Source of the DNA: Cohaesibacter sp.
Lineage (GTDB): Bacteria > Pseudomonadota > Alphaproteobacteria > Rhizobiales > Cohaesibacteraceae
Reading direction: 5' to 3'
DNA: 64,000 nt
NCBI GenBank assembly: GCA_025800145.1
Contig: JAOXSH010000130.1
Span: 21,807-85,806 of the forward strand
Numbering within the stretch: position 1 is the first letter of the stretch; each line of letters starts with the position of its first letter. Below the pieces are notes generated by a model that saw only the letters and a list, made by a program, of their open reading frames with translations, was not told where the DNA came from and searched no databases. Below are positions 15,939 to 24,185 of this stretch, in pieces. Made by a program: the position numbers and the translations under genes.

Positions 15939-16628
15939 TTACTGTTTTTCTTTCAATCGTTTAACCAGCTTTTGGTGCTGAGAGAATGTCGCCCGGATTT
16001 CGAAAAGAATCTCCTCCAGCGGCTTGCCATGGCCAAAGCGCGTCACAATGTGTCCATTTGGGCCAACAAAGGCGATCGAGGCTGTATGGTCAACGGAATA
16101 GCCCATCGGGTCGCCATCGTCACTTGGGATGAATTTATAGCGCGCGTTATAGGCCCCGACAGCGGCGTCGACCATGATTTGCGGGCCGGTCATGGCAATG
16201 ATTTTGGGATGAAAAGCATCGGCATAGTCACGCAAAAGCGGCAACGTATCGCGTTTTGGATCAACCGAAATAAAGACCGGCGTCATTGCCTTGGCATCCT
16301 CTCCCAGCTTGTTGAGGATGTCTGTCATGGTCATCATCGATGTTGGGCAAACATCGGGACAAAATGTATAGCCGAAATATATCAGCGTGAATTTTCCCAA
16401 CAAATCCTGATCACCAAATGTCTCTCCCATTGCTGTTTCCAACAGGAAAGCCCGGCGTGGTTTGTCGCTTTCAACCGTGCCAGAACCAAGAATTAATTGC
16501 GGGGCCGCCATGGTGGGATGGCTAAAAGATAACAGCAAAAAAGACAGAAGCAGGAGGGCCATGAAGGATGTGAGGACACGGCTGGCTCGTCTGCCATTGC
16601 TCTTTGGATCTACGGGTCTTTTGATCAT
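15939..16628 (-). CDS. SCO1/SenC family copper metallochaperone
   Basis: A 229-residue membrane-anchored thioredoxin-like copper protein. One N-terminal helix (about residues 17-40) is followed by a periplasmic domain with the copper motif 'TFCPDVCPTSM' near residue 112 and the distal ligand His in 'VDHTASIAFV' near 197. Sco proteins insert copper into CuA of cytochrome oxidase and have been implicated in NosZ CuA assembly. It is the first gene of the sco-PRP-tlpA operon converging on nosY. AGGT lies 7 bases before the ATG. Confidence 0.92.
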   Translation of the reverse strand: MIKRPVDPKSNGRRASRVLTSFMALLLLSFLLLSFSHPTMAAPQLILGSGTVESDKPRRAFLLETAMGETFGDQDLLGKFTLIYFGYTFCPDVCPTSMMTMTDILNKLGEDAKAMTPVFISVDPKRDTLPLLRDYADAFHPKIIAMTGPQIMVDAAVGAYNARYKFIPSDDGDPMGYSVDHTASIAFVGPNGHIVTRFGHGKPLEEILFEIRATFSQHQKLVKRLKEKQ

Positions 16629-16739
16629 GATCTTACCTGCTTGGGGTCACAGACATTGCCATCTTGGCCACCAGAAAATGCCCTCATTCTTTTCTGATTT
16701 TTGCCAACAGACGATCCATATCATTCTGTTGGCTGTCTT

Positions 16740-17003
16740 AGGACGTAGACTCATAAATCTGGTGCATTTGGCGCTTAAATGGCCCGATATCGCGCGAAAA
16801 AGTGAGAAGGATGGGCTGGTTGCCCATTCAAACACTTTGACAAAGCGAGAGTGCGGCCATTTAAACGTCCGCAGGATAGGGTTAATTTTTTCTCTCACGT
16901 CGTCGCAAGGAATTGAAAATGATCACATTGTCTGCATCCTTGCTCCTAGTGAGAGAAAAAATTAGCCTCTACCAAATCCACCAGATTTATGAATCTACGT
17001 CCT
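16740..17003. repeat. MITE with AGGACGTAGACTCATAAAT ends, copy b, carrying a nested palindrome
   Basis: A 264-base element bounded by TTAGGACG...CGTCCTAA. It holds an inner perfect 16-bp inverted repeat (TAATTTTTTCTCTCAC at 16883-16898, complement at 16949-16964). A separate palindromic block with TTAAATGGCC...GGCCATTTAA ends occupies 16775-16864. Copy a at 12870 reads straight across the place where this block lies, so the block is either an insertion here or a clean deletion there. No transposase is encoded. Confidence 0.9.
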
Positions 17004-17116
17004 AATTTGGTAAAACTGCAAGCAAGCGAGAGCCTTGACTTTTGTTAAGGCTTTAGAGGCCCTTGCTCGCTGATGCTAAGGCTTAACGTCGCAGCGTCTT
17101 TGCATCGGGTGGGCGC

Positions 17117-17251
17117 TAGGTTGAGAACTCATATTCTTGTTGTTTTCGGCGTCAAAACGGCAAAGAGCTGGTTGATTTTCAAAATTTTGCAACGCTGAAA
17201 TCGATCAGCACAGCAGGACCGAAAGCGAAAAGAATATGAGTCCTCAACCTA
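17117..17251. repeat. Second MITE family, TA-bounded, 135 bases
   Basis: Terminal inverted repeats of 22 bases, beginning TAGGTTGAGAACTCATATTC on the left and matching at 21 of 22 positions on the right, enclose about 90 bases of unrelated sequence. Both ends include TA, as in IS630/mariner-like insertion. The end shares ACTCATA with the AGGACGTAGACTCATAAAT family, so the two may be mobilised by related transposases. It lies 20 bases before the BASS transporter start and may carry or displace that promoter. Confidence 0.85.
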
Positions 17252-17270
17252 ACAAGGCAAAGGTCCAAAC

Positions 17271-18167
17271 ATGAATACCCCCCTTATCCCTTTGGGTCTG
17301 GCTGTCATCATGATAACCGTCGGCTTTTCTGTCAATTTGCGAGAGTTTGGTGCCTTGCGTCAGAATGTCTTTGGCCTATGCGCGGGCTTGATTGCGCAAG
17401 TCATGATCTTGCCCATATTGGCTCTTTCAATCGCGCTTTTGCTCAATCTTGAGCCGCTTCACGCCATGGGCTTGGTGATTTTGGCCGCAGCTCCCGGTGG
17501 CATCACCTCGAATTTTTTGTCCTCATTGGCGCGCGGTAAAGTGGCCTTATCAATCTCACTAACGATTTTGACCAATATGCTGGCCTTTCTCACCATTCCA
17601 GTGTTTTTGTCGATAGCCTTACTGGTTTTGGCGGTTCCAGATTTAAACACGTCCTCCCAATCTAGCCTTTTTTCCCTGCCCTTTGGGCGCGTGGTGTTGG
17701 GTGTTCTGGTGATTTGCGCGGTGCCTTTGACGCTGGGTATGACTTTGCGGCATTTTTTCCCGCATTTTTGTCAGACAATCCTTAAACAGGCACGCTTTGT
17801 TGCCTCTGCTATTTTTGCCGCCATTGTGATCACCTCTTTTGTCACAGAATGGGAGACTATCTCCAGTCACTGGTCTGTGATTGGCCCAGCGGTTATTTTG
17901 CTCAATTGTCTTTCCATTGGTTCTGCCTTGGTGATCTCGCGTCTGTTTTCTCTCAGCGCTCAAGATGCCATCACCATTGCGGTGGAATGCGGTTTGCAAA
18001 ATGTGGCGCTGGCTTTGGTGATTTGCCAATTGTTGCTAGGCAATGGCGCGCTGATGGTGCCAGCTTCCATTTATGCTCTTGTCATGAATGTCTCAATTCT
18101 GGCTCTGATCTATGTTGGACAAAATCTGATCACATCCCAAGACACCCGTTCCGTCGACAGGTGCTGA
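17271..18167 (+). CDS. BASS-family (bile acid:sodium symporter) transporter
   Basis: A 298-residue membrane protein with nine to ten helices, matching the BASS/SBF family of sodium-coupled organic anion carriers. Typical features are 'MITVGFSVNLREFGALRQN' at the N-terminus, the crossover motif 'LAAAPGGITSNFLSSLARG' near residue 73, and 'VECGLQNVALALVICQLLLGN' near 240, matching the second E(x)GxQN-type crossover helix. Bacterial members carry keto acids, pantoate or steroid-like acids; the substrate here is not evident. The start follows AAAGG and a MITE. Confidence 0.85.
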   Translation: MNTPLIPLGLAVIMITVGFSVNLREFGALRQNVFGLCAGLIAQVMILPILALSIALLLNLEPLHAMGLVILAAAPGGITSNFLSSLARGKVALSISLTILTNMLAFLTIPVFLSIALLVLAVPDLNTSSQSSLFSLPFGRVVLGVLVICAVPLTLGMTLRHFFPHFCQTILKQARFVASAIFAAIVITSFVTEWETISSHWSVIGPAVILLNCLSIGSALVISRLFSLSAQDAITIAVECGLQNVALALVICQLLLGNGALMVPASIYALVMNVSILALIYVGQNLITSQDTRSVDRC

Positions 18168-18234
18168 CTTTTGTTTTCGCTTTTACAGGCCGGTTTCGCG
18201 GCTTTGCTCATTTTGACTTAGAAGGATCATTCTC

Positions 18235-18618
18235 ATGGACAACACAAGCTCTTCTTTTTGCAAAGCCGCTGTTTTTTTTCTAGCTTTGGGTGGATCTTTG
18301 CTGGCCTTGCCTACTCAGGCTGAAAGCCCGCTTACAGAGAAGCGTATGCAAACCATAGAAACACTGGGGCATCTGACGGGTGTTGGTTTGTTTTGTGGCC
18401 ATCATGATGCGGCTGTGCCGCTTAAAGAAGTGGTCATCGAAGTGGCAGACAAACACAAGATGGATGAAGCAACACGGGCCAAGCTCGGATTTGCCTATCA
18501 CAGCACGCGGGACAAAGCCTTTAACGACGGTAAAAAGGGGGAGTATGACTGCCCCAAATTGCAGCAATTTCAAGCAGAAGCCTTGCTGGCAAAACTCAAT
18601 GTCTCTCAAGCTTTTTAA
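18235..18618 (+). CDS. Small exported protein of unknown function
   Basis: A 127-residue protein with a clear signal peptide (MDNTSSSFCKAAVFFLALGG, cleavage near 'PTQAES'). The mature part is about 95 residues, helical and charged, with two Cys residues ('LFCGHHDA' and 'EYDCPKL') that could form a disulfide; the CGHH could bind metal. AAGGA lies 9 bases before the ATG. It follows the BASS gene by 67 bases in the same direction. No family was recognised. Confidence 0.7.
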   Translation: MDNTSSSFCKAAVFFLALGGSLLALPTQAESPLTEKRMQTIETLGHLTGVGLFCGHHDAAVPLKEVVIEVADKHKMDEATRAKLGFAYHSTRDKAFNDGKKGEYDCPKLQQFQAEALLAKLNVSQAF

Positions 18619-18648
18619 GGCTGGCTTTTTAAGGCTGAATATAGAAAA

Positions 18649-18675
18649 GGGTAAGCCCACTTTATGGGCTTACCC
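18649..18675 (+). terminator. Hairpin after the small exported protein gene
   Basis: A perfect 11-bp inverted repeat, GGGTAAGCCCA-cttta-TGGGCTTACCC, lies 30 bases past the stop codon. There is no T-run after it, so it would be a weak or Rho-assisted stop, or an mRNA-stabilising stem. Confidence 0.6.
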
Positions 18676-18913
18676 TGATCGCATCATGCGTAACACATGT
18701 TATATGCTTCTGCGGCCCCCACAAAAGCAATCCCCAAAACTGACAGGTCCCCACCATCAGCTCGCCTAACCGGTCCGGCGATCTGTGCTAATAGCGCTTG
18801 GCGCCATCAGCATATTCTCATTTTCTTGGTGCTATCATCTTTGCATTAAAAATAGGCATCAAGACGGGTAAAACTTCATTTAGCTTAATGAATAAGCAAC
18901 CGCACTATAACAG

Positions 18914-18968
18914 ATCTTGTGAATGACATGTCATATATCATCATATTATAGTTATGAATTCACAAGAT
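18914..18968. other. 11-bp inverted repeat in AT-rich DNA
   Basis: ATCTTGTGAAT and ATTCACAAGAT are perfect complements separated by 33 AT-rich bases containing the palindrome GACATGTC. It lies in the gene-free stretch 18676-20085 and could be a small mobile element or an operator pair. No gene start follows it. Confidence 0.4.
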
Positions 18969-19058
18969 AATTCGGCTTTTGAGGGAAGAGTGGGTCTTAT
19001 GTCTGCTGTTGCAAGACATAATCATACAAAATTGTTGTGATTTTGACGATTCCTATCC

Positions 19059-19158
19059 CTTAGAGCCTGATTTAAAAGTCCCGAGCCAGCCCTCTCCCCT
19101 TTTCAGACCACCCGTCATGGTACCCTCATGGGCAGTTTGGGAGGGGGAGAGGGCTGGC
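19059..19158. repeat. Type I REP element, mosaic half copy D
   Basis: The left end 'GAGCCTGATTTAAAAGTCCC' is intact, but the element stops after the large hairpin, without the right-hand AAAGTCTC palindrome. The 5' arm carries the 'CCCCTTTTCAGACCACC' version found in copy E. The 3' arm carries the 'GGGAGGGGGAGAGGG' version of copy A. The two arms therefore pair imperfectly, as if two hairpin subtypes had recombined. Confidence 0.85.
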
Positions 19159-19889
19159 CGCCGCTGCGGGGACAACGACGGCCAGCTGGCGAAAACTGGC
19201 TTCAGAATCGCCAAATGGGCTTTCCGCCCTACGCCAGACTTTCACCTTATCGGATCTGCATTGTGACATCTGGGTGGGGGACGTGTCACTTTGCGTCTGG
19301 TCGCCTCTTGGCTCAAAATAAGCCTGTTTTCCAGGCCATTTTATTTGAGCAATTTCATCTCTTTTATTCGACTAGAAAAGTTGATTCAAATCCAAGAATA
19401 CAACCTTGCATGTCTTTGATGTTACAAGGAAACCAAGCGCTCCCTTGATATCTTTACTGCATGTAATATTGAATGCCTATTTCTCGCAAACTGACATTCA
19501 CTCTTACAAGTTACACATCGTCAATTCGTACTCTCTACCAAGCGAGCAGAGCGAAGCATCTTCATTATGGCGCATTCTTTGGACTTTACCCCAAAACGGC
19601 CAAAACTGATAGAAAATCGATCTTTTTGCGTGAAAGGTTCAATCTTGCCACATCCAGAACCTATCTTCTCGCCTGATGACAGGCGTTAGATAATACAAGC
19701 TTTGCAGCATTGCAATAACCAAACGGGCCTCTATCATACGTATAAATAACTAAGTTTAAAAATATTGGATAAAAACAATAAATTTCATAAATTTCTGAGA
19801 AAAAAATAGAAAAACGTCCTTTCAGAACACTGAAATGAGATATTTTATATTTCCCTTATATAGAATAAAGTTGTGGATAATCATAAAGT
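19159..19889. other. Gene-free, partly AT-rich stretch
   Basis: No convincing gene was found; the track ORFs here have no recognisable protein features and one runs through a type I repeat. The part from 19730 to 19890 is strongly AT-rich and ends with TGTGGATAA (19872-19880), a perfect DnaA box on one strand. One box alone is weak evidence for any replication role. The segment 19159-19330 is GC-richer and could be a decayed coding remnant. Confidence 0.5.
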
Positions 19890-20039
19890 ATTAGTGCCCG
19901 ATTAAAAGCCTTTTGATGAGCCTTTTAGGCTGCATATCCGACCCTCTCCCCCCTTTTCAGACCGCCCATGAGGGCACCATGACGGGTGGTCTGAAAAGGG
20001 GGAGAGGGTTGGCTCTGGACTTTTAAATCAGGCTCTTAG
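19890..20039. repeat. Type I REP element, full copy E (reverse orientation)
   Basis: The copy starts 'TTAGTGCCCGATTAAAAGCC', then has the small palindrome AAAAGCC-ttttgat-GAGCCTTTT. The long hairpin follows with arms of the 'CTTTTCAGACC' subtype, and the copy ends 'GACTTTTAAATCAGGCTCTTAG'. It is inverted relative to copy A. A short type II end ('ACTCGTTGGTATTAA', 20074-20088) follows 35 bases later and supplies the stop codon of the amidase gene. Confidence 0.88.
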
Positions 20040-20085
20040 ACGTGCGCATTACATGTTATGGGCAGTATCAAGTTACTCGTTGGTA

Positions 20086-21441
20086 TTAATTGGCTTTTAA
20101 AAGCTGATCGATGCTTTGTGCAATGTCCTGAACGTGAGCATCCTGCCCCATTTCTCCCATGACCATCAAACCGACGGGCGCCGTGTCCGCTCCGCCGACC
20201 GGAAGGGTCGCGGCAGGCACGCCCAGAATATTGCCAATTGCGGTGTTGCGCAGCACTTTTAGATTGGTCTCGCTATAGGCTTCATCCGATGACAGCAAAG
20301 GTTTTAATTCCGGTGGGATGACGGCAACAGAGGGCAAGAGAACCGCATCATAGTTGCGTGTCGCCTGATGGGTGCGATCCTGCATATCCTTGCGCAAGGC
20401 CAGCATCTCAATATAGTCGGCAGCTGAGATCGATTGAGCCGCCTTTATTCGGCTGGCGACGCGCGGATCAAAGTTTGCTTCCTCTTGCTTGATAAGGTCG
20501 CGATGCAAGTGCCAAGCCTCAGCGCCGACCAAGGAGCCAAGAGCGGCTATGTCTGTGAAGCGATTGATTGCATCAATTTTCACCCGTTCCAATCTTGCTC
20601 CGGCCTGAGATATTTTCTCCAAGGCACGAACAAAGCCGCCTGCAACTTCCACATCCAGTCCATCCAGAGCAATGGTTTCCAAAATGGCAAAGCGCATGCC
20701 TGCCAAGGGGCGGATATTGGGTATTGGGACAGGCAAGCCCGCCATGACATGATCAAGGATGCGACAGCATTCTATAGAGCGGGCAATGGGTCCAATGGTA
20801 TCGAGAGAGCTGGAAAGTGGGAAAATGCCATCCATGGAATGACGGTCCAAGGATGGCTTAAAGCCATAAAGGCGGTTGAATGCGGCAGGGATGCGAATGG
20901 AGCCGCCTGTATCAGAGCCAAGAGCGGCAATGGCCATATTTTCAGCCACGGAAATTGCAGCACCAGAAGAAGAGCCACCCGGCACACGGCCTATGCGGCG
21001 ATCCCAGACATTCAAAGGTGTGCCATGGTGCGGATTGATGCCAAGACCGGAATAGGCAAATTCGGTCATATTGGTATGGCCCAAGAAAATCGCCCCGGCT
21101 GCCCGTAAATTCTCGATGACTTTGGCATCTTTTGCCGCAGACATGCTTTTTGCCAGGCTTTTGGATCCAGCAGTTGTGACTTCTCCCTGCAAATCAAAGA
21201 GATCCTTGACAGACAGAGGAATGCCTGCGAGCGGACCTTGGGGCACCTTCATCTTGCGCAGAGCGTCAGAGGCGGCGGCTTGTGTGATGGCATTATTCTT
21301 GAACGTGCGGATGAAGGTACGACTGCCCTCGCCTTCTTCGCGCTCAATTTCGCTAAAGGCATTGCTGACCAGATCGATAGCGCTTACCTCACCTTCTTGC
21401 AATGCTTTTTGAGCTGACGCAATCGTCCATGCCTGGGCCAT
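20086..21441 (-). CDS. Amidase-signature family amidohydrolase
   Basis: A 451-residue amidase-signature enzyme (GatA/indoleacetamide hydrolase type). The Ser-cisSer-Lys triad is visible: Lys in 'GIPLSVKDLFD' near residue 74, the signature 'GGSSSGAAISVAENMAIAALG' near 150, and the catalytic Ser in 'GSDTGGSIRIPA' near 172. No gatB or gatC is nearby, so a tRNA-dependent role is unlikely and the substrate is unknown. The start at 21441 (MAQAWT) is chosen because GAGAGG lies upstream; the track start adds nine residues. The stop codon lies in the end of a type II repeat, so the last residues may have been altered by its insertion. Confidence 0.85.
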   Translation of the reverse strand: MAQAWTIASAQKALQEGEVSAIDLVSNAFSEIEREEGEGSRTFIRTFKNNAITQAAASDALRKMKVPQGPLAGIPLSVKDLFDLQGEVTTAGSKSLAKSMSAAKDAKVIENLRAAGAIFLGHTNMTEFAYSGLGINPHHGTPLNVWDRRIGRVPGGSSSGAAISVAENMAIAALGSDTGGSIRIPAAFNRLYGFKPSLDRHSMDGIFPLSSSLDTIGPIARSIECCRILDHVMAGLPVPIPNIRPLAGMRFAILETIALDGLDVEVAGGFVRALEKISQAGARLERVKIDAINRFTDIAALGSLVGAEAWHLHRDLIKQEEANFDPRVASRIKAAQSISAADYIEMLALRKDMQDRTHQATRNYDAVLLPSVAVIPPELKPLLSSDEAYSETNLKVLRNTAIGNILGVPAATLPVGGADTAPVGLMVMGEMGQDAHVQDIAQSIDQLLKAN

Positions 21442-21610
21442 GCCCGTATCCTCTCCGCCAAATTTCACCGCATCTGAGGCTGCTCCTTTGTCAGTCGACC
21501 TCTCAACCAGACTCAGGACTTTGCCACATAGATAAAAAGCATGTTAGCGCAAATTATCCGTCTCTGTCCCATTTTCCGCGCAAGATGTGGATGATCCTGT
21601 TTTGGAATAG

Positions 21611-21644
21611 AAAACGCCCCGTTAAAGCAGGCTTTAACGGGGCG
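21611..21644 (-). terminator. Intrinsic terminator of trpE(G)
   Basis: A perfect stem, CGCCCCGTTAAAGC / GCTTTAACGGGGCG, is followed on the minus strand by TTTTCTATT. It lies 20 bases past the trpE(G) stop. Confidence 0.9.
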
Positions 21645-21663
21645 CTCTCTCTATTGATCGACT

Positions 21664-23865
21664 TTATCGCTTGGCTGCAAAAGCCTTTGCCTGCCGCACA
21701 ACATTCTCAATCATGATCATCCCCGCATTGCTGCCTAAAGACATGATGGATTCTGGGTGAAATTGCACAGCGCTTATTGGCTCGCTAACATGTTCCAGCG
21801 CCATAACCACGCCGTCTTTGGTGGTTGCTGTGACCCGAAGCTCGTCTGGCAAAGACTCTCTATTGGCAAAGAGCGAATGATAGCGCCCCACGACAATCTC
21901 GCCCTGTAAGCCTTCGAAAATGCCCTTGGTTTGCACGGTGATGCGCGATGGCTTGCCATGCATGGGAATATCGAGCTGATCCAACGTGCCACCAAAGGCT
22001 TCTGTTATGGCTTGCAAGCCAAGACAGACCCCAAAGATGGGCAATTGTCTTGCCCGCGCTTTGGCGATTGTTTGGCTGGTGCCGAAATGTTGCGGATTTC
22101 CGGGACCCGGAGACATGACCACCAAATCAGGCGCCACTTTATCGAAGAGATCATCGGCAACTGGGGTGCGCACCGTGACGACTTCTGCGCCTGTCTGGCG
22201 GAAATAATTGGCCAAAGTATGCACAAAACTGTCCTGATGATCCACCAGCAGAATTTTTAGCCCTTCACCGGGCTGTTTTGCCTCACTTGCGCTATCATCC
22301 TGTTCAGACTGGGCCGCTTCACGGATTGCGGCACGCATTGCTGATGCCTTCAATTCGGTTTCTGCCTCTTCATCTTCGGGACAGGAATCATAGAGCAAAG
22401 TGGCCCCTGCACGGACCTGTGCCACGCCATCCTTGATGCGGATGGTACGCAAGGTCAGACCCGTATTCATATTGCCATCAAAGCCAATCATGCCGATTGC
22501 CCCGCCATACCATGCACGCGGCGATTTTTCGTGGCGCTCGATAAAATCCATGGCCCAAAGTTTGGGCGCGCCGGTCACGGTTACGGCCCATGCATGAGAG
22601 AGGAAGGCGTCCAGAGCATCCAGCCCCTCGCGCAATCGACCCTCAATATGATCCACCGTATGAATGAGGCGGGAATAAAGCTCAATCTGACGCCGCCCTT
22701 TGACCCGCACAGAACCCGGCACACAGACCCGGCTCTTATCATTGCGGTCAACATCGGAGCACATGGTCAATTCGCTTTCATCCTTTTTGGAATTGAGCAG
22801 TTTTAAAATCTGCTCGCTGTCTTCGATAGGATCTTTGCCACGCTTAATTGTACCGGAAATAGGACAGGTCTCGACCAATGTGCCATCACTGACCTTGACA
22901 AACATTTCAGGACTGGCGCCTACCAGATATTCCTGTTCGCCAAGATTTATCATGAAGCCATAGGGCGATGGATTGATTTTTTGCAAACGTCTGGAAATGG
23001 CAGAGGGATTGCACTCCACTCTTTCATAAAAGGTCTGACCCGGAACGCACTCAAACAGATCGCCGCGCTTGAAATAATCGACCGCTTTTCGGGCCACTTG
23101 CGCATATTCGCCCTTTTCATGGTCACCACGCGGCAAGTTGACATGTGATGACTGGAACGGATCGGACGTGCTTTGGCGCTCAATATCTTCTGTGGTGTTG
23201 CCCTCATAGGCAAAATCATAGCGGTAGCGATGGGCTTTTTGCGCATAGAGATCGACGATCAGCAAGTCATCTGGCAAATAAAGCACCAGATCGCGCTGAT
23301 CTTGCGGGCGCTGCAATTGCATCTCAATGGGGTCAAACTGGAAGGCCAGATCATAACCAAAGGCACCATACAGGCCCAATTGCGTATCCTGCCCGGACTT
23401 GAATAGGCCAATCAGCGCGCGCACGATGGAGAAAACCGACGGCATACGGCTGCGCTCTTCTTCTGAGAAGCTTCCTTCTGGTTCCTTGACGCTCAGCTCG
23501 ATTTTTGTCTCATCTGCTGTGTAGGATTTCAGCTCTGAGAGATCTTTCAGCGTTTTGTGAATGGCGGGAATGAGAATAACACCGCGATCATTCAAAGCTT
23601 CGATGGTCATGTCGCGTCCGCGGGCGGTGATTGCCAGAGGGGGATCGACAAAACCAAGCTCCCAGCGGCTATAGCGGCCCGGATATTCATAATTGGATGA
23701 CAGGACAACCCCGCGTCTTTCATCCAATTGGGAGAGAATGGTATCAAGAGCGGTTGCAAAATCATCCTTGCCGACCTGACGGATGACTTCAATGCCGCCC
23801 TCGGTCAGATAGAGACCATCTTCGATATAATCTATGGACGCTGTGTCTTCGTGATGAATGGTCAT
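21664..23865 (-). CDS. trpE(G): Fused anthranilate synthase TrpE(G)
   Basis: A 733-residue fusion of both anthranilate synthase subunits, converting chorismate and glutamine to anthranilate, the first step of tryptophan synthesis. The chorismate-binding part (about 1-510) contains '[14 protein letters not shown]' and '[22 protein letters not shown]'. After a short acidic linker the glutamine amidotransferase part (about 535-730) has '[14 protein letters not shown]', '[10 protein letters not shown]', the nucleophile Cys in 'GVCLGLQAI' and the His/Glu pair in '[11 protein letters not shown]'. This fusion is typical of rhizobia and relatives. AGGGA precedes the ATG. A 15-residue Trp-rich leader peptide and an attenuator lie upstream, so expression should respond to Trp-tRNA charging. 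Confidence 0.97.
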   Translation of the reverse strand: MTIHHEDTASIDYIEDGLYLTEGGIEVIRQVGKDDFATALDTILSQLDERRGVVLSSNYEYPGRYSRWELGFVDPPLAITARGRDMTIEALNDRGVILIPAIHKTLKDLSELKSYTADETKIELSVKEPEGSFSEEERSRMPSVFSIVRALIGLFKSGQDTQLGLYGAFGYDLAFQFDPIEMQLQRPQDQRDLVLYLPDDLLIVDLYAQKAHRYRYDFAYEGNTTEDIERQSTSDPFQSSHVNLPRGDHEKGEYAQVARKAVDYFKRGDLFECVPGQTFYERVECNPSAISRRLQKINPSPYGFMINLGEQEYLVGASPEMFVKVSDGTLVETCPISGTIKRGKDPIEDSEQILKLLNSKKDESELTMCSDVDRNDKSRVCVPGSVRVKGRRQIELYSRLIHTVDHIEGRLREGLDALDAFLSHAWAVTVTGAPKLWAMDFIERHEKSPRAWYGGAIGMIGFDGNMNTGLTLRTIRIKDGVAQVRAGATLLYDSCPEDEEAETELKASAMRAAIREAAQSEQDDSASEAKQPGEGLKILLVDHQDSFVHTLANYFRQTGAEVVTVRTPVADDLFDKVAPDLVVMSPGPGNPQHFGTSQTIAKARARQLPIFGVCLGLQAITEAFGGTLDQLDIPMHGKPSRITVQTKGIFEGLQGEIVVGRYHSLFANRESLPDELRVTATTKDGVVMALEHVSEPISAVQFHPESIMSLGSNAGMIMIENVVRQAKAFAAKR

Positions 23866-23972
23866 GATATGTCCCTAGCTTGTGCTCCTGGCAGACGCAC
23901 ATTTGTTCCAAATCTTGTGAAAATCCTTGGTCAGATTGTCCGAGCGTTTGCAACTTATCCAGATACACAAAA

Positions 23973-23993
23973 GCCGCCGGAAAACCGACGGCC
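23973..23993 (-). terminator. trp attenuator terminator
   Basis: On the minus strand GCCGTCGG-tttt-CCGGCGGC forms an 8-bp stem with one T-G wobble, followed by TTTTGTGT. The 5' arm (GCCGT) is also complementary to ACGGC just after the trpL stop codon, giving the competing antiterminator. Ribosome stalling at the Trp codons would favour the antiterminator and let trpE(G) be transcribed. Confidence 0.88.
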
Positions 23994-24045
23994 AGATCCC
24001 AATGTCTTGTTTTGCCTTGATTGCATGGCAAAGGGTCAGCCGCCG

Positions 24046-24093
24046 TTATTGCGTCTGCCACCACCACCAATTTTGTGCAATCAAATCTCTCAT
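24046..24093 (-). CDS. trpL: trp leader peptide with four tandem Trp codons
   Basis: A 15-codon ORF reading MRDLIAQNWWWWQTQ, with four consecutive TGG codons, about 180 bases before trpE(G). It is too short for the ORF track. Its position ahead of a switchable terminator is the hallmark of ribosome-mediated attenuation as in rhizobial trpLE(G). A possible -10 (TATAAA, near 24112-24117) lies just upstream of the leader. In Sinorhizobium the released leader RNA (rnTrpL) and its peptide act in trans; whether that applies here is untested. Confidence 0.95.
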   Translation of the reverse strand: MRDLIAQNWWWWQTQ

Positions 24094-24131
24094 GTCTTTG
24101 GGTTTAGCCGATTTTATAAGAGGCGACAATG

Positions 24132-24158
24132 AAAAAAGCGCCCGTGAAGGCGCTTTTT
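24132..24158. terminator. Terminator of the chemoreceptor gene
   Basis: AAAAAGCGCC-cgtgaa-GGCGCTTTTT, a 10-bp stem with A and T tails, lies 28 bases past the stop of the methyl-accepting protein on the minus strand. The trp leader promoter must lie in the short space between this hairpin and trpL. Confidence 0.92.
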
Positions 24159-24185
24159 CCTGCTCATATTTTTCCAAGACTGCTT

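Noticed and set aside
18979-19266. 95-residue ORF in the gene-free stretch
   Set aside because: It runs straight through type I repeat copy D and has no signal, domain or ribosome site.
19872-19880. Possible replication origin based on TGTGGATAA and AT-rich DNA
   Set aside because: Only one DnaA box was found and no origin-associated gene (dnaA, hemE, repABC) is nearby.
20086-21441. Amidase as GatA of the Glu-tRNA amidotransferase
   Set aside because: There is no gatB or gatC neighbour, and stand-alone amidase-signature enzymes of this length are common.
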